From Nelumbo lutea (taxonomy: Eukaryota > Streptophyta > Magnoliopsida > Proteales > Nelumbonaceae): DNA of 64,000 nucleotides. The DNA is taken from positions 124,570,999 to 124,634,998 of the forward strand of contig JAKGHH010000001.1 of NCBI GenBank assembly GCA_022828595.1, in the 5' to 3' direction. The notes beneath the pieces are model-generated. The model was given only the letters and a program-made list of their open reading frames with translations, had not been told where the DNA came from and did no database searches. This document shows, piece by piece, positions 62,001 to 64,000 of the stretch; position 1 is the stretch's first letter, and each line of letters starts with the position of its first letter. Made by a program: the position numbers and the translations under genes.

Positions 62001-64000
62001 CTGGGTCAACATGACCCGTAGAGTGGTTTGGGGTCCCATCAGTTCCCACTTTCCTTAAATTCAGAGGATTGGAACCTCCATTCATGTGGCCTACCATGAA
62101 GCCTGGGCCAAAAGCAAGCTTCAAACATGAAAATGGGTACATGTTTTCACTATATACAATTTGAATTTGGGAGATGGAGAAAAGTTCTACTAGGACTCTT
62201 AAAATGTTGAAAAAAATAATAATCATAAAAAATTCTGAAAAAATAATACTCCAAGAAGCTTATGTGGAAATGAGTAAGAGCTGCCATGGTATGGACCTTA
62301 TGGGAGGAACGGAACACAAGGATCTTCCATGAAAAAAAAAGGAGTGCCGAGGAAGTTAAGGAATGCATACTAACAAGATCCATCCTATGGCTGAAAGCAT
62401 CAGAACTGTTTGTAGATTTTTCCTACGATGACTTTTGGAGGAGTTGGGTAGCAGTGGCATCAATAGCATCAAAGAAATCCAGACTACAAGCTAGTTGGGC
62501 TCCTCCTCCAGAAGGTGTAATCAAGCTCAATTTTGATGGCAGTAGTCAAGGTAATCCAGGGCCTTCTGGAATTGGTGGAATCTTGAGGGATAAGAACAGC
62601 AACATCATCTCTTTATTCTCAGGCCCAGTAGGAGTGGGTGACTCAACAAGAGCTCAAATACTAGCAGCTGTACAAGGTTTACAGATTGCAAGCCAACTTG
62701 GAGTGGAAAATCTGGTAGTTGGAGGAGATTCCAAGGTAATAGTTTGTTGGCTGCAGAATCCAGAGACCGTCACTTGAGGCTACAGAGATCTTCGGAGGAA
62801 AGTTAAATTGTTAACAAGAAGTATGACAGTCAATTTCCAATGGGTCAGCAGATCAGCTAATGCTTTGTCAGATTCTTTGGCTAAGCAAGGGGTTTCTCGG
62901 GCTTCTATGTATTGGGTTAATCTATAATTTCACAGTGCTTGGGCTTGTACTCGTACCTTTGGGGAGGTAGCATCTCGTGCCTCCTCCAAGGCTGGTTGTA
63001 CTCCCTTTTCCATCTCTTTAATAAAATTGCCTATTCATTCATCAAAAAAAAATAAAAAAAACTTCAAGTAAGATGGTTGAAACTGATGATATCATGCCGG
63101 ATTTTGGTTAACAGCCCATCTGGCAATGTGTCCTGATCCTCTACTTATGTGCTCCATCATGGTCCCCAGACCACAACTACCTATACTGTGACTTCAGATG
63201 CAAGATACTTCCAGAGGAATATTTCTATTAAAATTTTGTTGTATATATAATCTATGTATGAGACCTAATCTGATTTACTTCTAAAACAGGTATTTCTTGT
63301 TTTAGTTATGAATGCTTTTTGCATCTTTACTTAGTCATTAACCTTTCAAGAGTTTTCCTTGCTCTTACATTTTCATCCATTTTAAAGTCCCTGAATAATT
63401 GTTGGGTGGTTAACCAGAGATATGGATATAATCATATAATTGTTGGCTGGGTTAAGAGATCTGCTAACTTTGTATTTAGTGTGTTGTACTTATTTTTCCT
63501 TCTTAAATTAATAAAATGTTTGAGTTATTGATAAAAAAAAAATGAAGTCCCTGTCTAATGTGTATTCTAACTTTGGTTCATATGCAAGCATGTTTTCTTT
63601 GGTTTCATTTTAACTGCAATGTGTATTCTAACTTTTGTATTTTTTCTGTTCTGTGCACCTTTATTATTAACATATAATTTCGATTGTGATTCAGGTCTTT
63701 AACAATGCAACTGTTCCAACTTCTGTTCAGGCCACTTTTCCATATATATTTTCTGTTTCCAAGTACTTGCAGGTATGTAACCTTGTTGTAATTGGTGTGC
63801 ATCTTATGAATTGATTGTTTGATCAGCAATTGGCTTTTGCTTTATATTTGAATTTATGTGAAAAGAAAAACAAATGAGGATTGTAACTTGATCCTATGCA
63901 TATTTGTCTTTTTAATCAAATAAAAAAAATGTCTCAAGCATCCTATTATCTGTTCTTGCAGCCTGGATCATTTGATCTTGTGGGTACAATCATTTATGAG
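56011..64000 (+). CDS. TRAP-alpha: Translocon-associated protein subunit alpha (TRAP-alpha/SSR1), 3' end cut off
   Basis: ER membrane glycoprotein that sits beside the Sec61 channel and helps insertion of secretory proteins. Coding exons: 56011-56068, 56790-56951, 57036-57086, 57269-57357, 63695-63772, 63962-64000+. Phases agree and 159 codons are visible of about 255 expected. A cleavable signal peptide (MAIRVFLFALLLISSPFLQ, then VVKCQS) is followed by an acidic lumenal stretch (ESEVEVTEVVEGGDLGIVGDD), then the conserved core PGVETVYVFPKNAARLVPAG, SNLNVVAIKASIHLPFDH, VQNLTAQVFNNATVP, FPYIFSVSKYLQPGSFDLVG. Two N-glycosylation sequons are visible (NLT, NAT). The transmembrane helix and cytosolic tail lie beyond the window. 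Intron 4 is 6.3 kb and holds three LINE tails and a Tourist MITE. Upstream, TPI is transcribed away from it. Confidence 0.95.
58842..59142. mobile_element. Tourist-type MITE in TRAP-alpha intron 4
   Basis: About 301 bp. Ends gggcccgtttagtttgc and gtgaaccaaatggatcc are imperfect inverted repeats, with TTG on the left and TTA on the right where TTA/TTA is expected. The interior is rich in gaatcggaat/attccaattc phrases. Same superfamily as 33363-33559. Confidence 0.75.
59985..60327 (+). mobile_element. 5'-truncated LINE tail with RNase H fragment
   Basis: Frame reads RVEMLALLQGLRLAKQM, then (after a frame break) GVSFNWVRRLANGLADMLAK and QGTFRENLFWAVM plus stop, followed by a 3' UTR and a short A run at 60319-60326. 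Same family as 2355-2527 (shared caagggact, tgttttgggc, gagtggttgaca). Inserted in sense orientation in TRAP-alpha intron 4. Confidence 0.8.
61395..61530 (+). repeat. Dispersed repeat with taagccttgtcccaac phrase
   Basis: aagccttgtcccaacc, ggttggctacat and related phrases match a repeat seen widely in plant genomes next to SINE/LINE-like sequences. Its limits cannot be set here. Another SINE-like scrap (ccagatagctgggacca) is at about 61840. Confidence 0.4.
62256..63060 (+). mobile_element. 5'-truncated LINE with RNase H domain and poly(A) tail
   Basis: Begins in the region between the reverse transcriptase and RNase H (WTLWEERNTRIFHEKK), continues through RNase H to a stop at 62925-62927, then a 3' UTR with AATAAA and an A-rich tail (63044-63060). 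A weak flanking match (actccaag at 62248, acttcaag at 63061) may be the TSD. Sense orientation in TRAP-alpha intron 4. Confidence 0.85.
62286..62927 (+). pseudogene. LINE RNase H domain, one premature stop
   Basis: RNase H text: LNFDGSSQGNPGPSGIGGIL (first Asp), TRAQILAAVQGL (the usual catalytic Glu is Gln), LVVGGDSKVIV (second Asp) and NALSDSLAKQG (last Asp). A TGA at 62775 interrupts the frame after ETVT, and the same frame then continues to LYWVNL-like MYWVNL and stop. The Gln substitution and the stop mean it is inactive. RNase H in LINEs removes the RNA template after target-primed reverse transcription. Confidence 0.85.
63394..63544 (+). mobile_element. Short LINE tail with clear target-site duplication
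   Basis: Starts with RNase H-like text (VGWVKRSANFV), followed by a 3' UTR, AATAAA and an A run at 63531-63542. Flanked by aagtccctg on both sides (63385-63393 and 63545-63553). 151 bp, a severely 5'-truncated insertion about 150 bp upstream of TRAP-alpha exon 5. Confidence 0.85.

Overview
The window is nuclear DNA of a flowering plant. Three conventional intron-rich genes are visible. The other roughly 80% is introns and AT-rich intergenic DNA packed with plant transposable elements: RNase H-bearing LINE tails, MITEs of the hAT, PIF/Harbinger (Tourist) and Mutator types, tRNA-derived SINEs, a Helitron, LTR-retrotransposon pieces and a decayed Harbinger transposase. The species cannot be named. 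The long, TE-filled introns (up to about 6.3 kb) suggest a medium-to-large woody angiosperm genome; that is inference only.

Layout. (1) 1-7.6 kb, + strand: all but the first exon of a group IV calcium-dependent protein kinase of the CPK16/18/28 type. Exon 1, with the N-terminus and P-loop, lies left of the window. (2) 7.6-15.8 kb: intergenic DNA with a decayed RNase H tail, a dispersed repeat present twice (one copy split by a hAT-like MITE), microsatellites and further MITEs. (3) 15.8-28.6 kb, - strand: a complete nine-exon plastid triosephosphate isomerase gene whose introns carry SINEs, MITEs and GC-rich LTR/minisatellite DNA. (4) 28.6-55.8 kb: no host gene, only mobile DNA. It includes a hAT-like element carrying an EXO70 gene fragment, a small Helitron with both ends, a duplicated block of about 0.9 kb, several MITEs with recognisable target-site duplications (TSDs), a Harbinger transposase plus Myb/SANT relic, a 345-bp tandem array beside a Tat/Ogre-like primer-binding site, and a Ty3/gypsy-type fragment with a Transposase_28-like protein. 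(5) 55.8-64 kb, + strand: the first six coding exons of the ER protein TRAP-alpha; the gene continues past the right edge.

The three genes do not form a functional pathway: Ca2+ signalling kinase, Calvin-cycle/plastid glycolytic enzyme and ER translocon partner. The plastid TPI and TRAP-alpha genes stand head to head, and from memory their Arabidopsis counterparts (At2g21170 and At2g21160) are also neighbours. The pair therefore looks like old microsynteny stretched by about 27 kb of transposon insertion. Both the kinase and TPI genes contain a GC-AG intron, and TPI has a 27-nt microexon. I found no CRISPR array, operon-like system or clearly new protein system. The most unusual items are the EXO70 gene capture, the Helitron with both termini, and the nested or duplicated MITEs.
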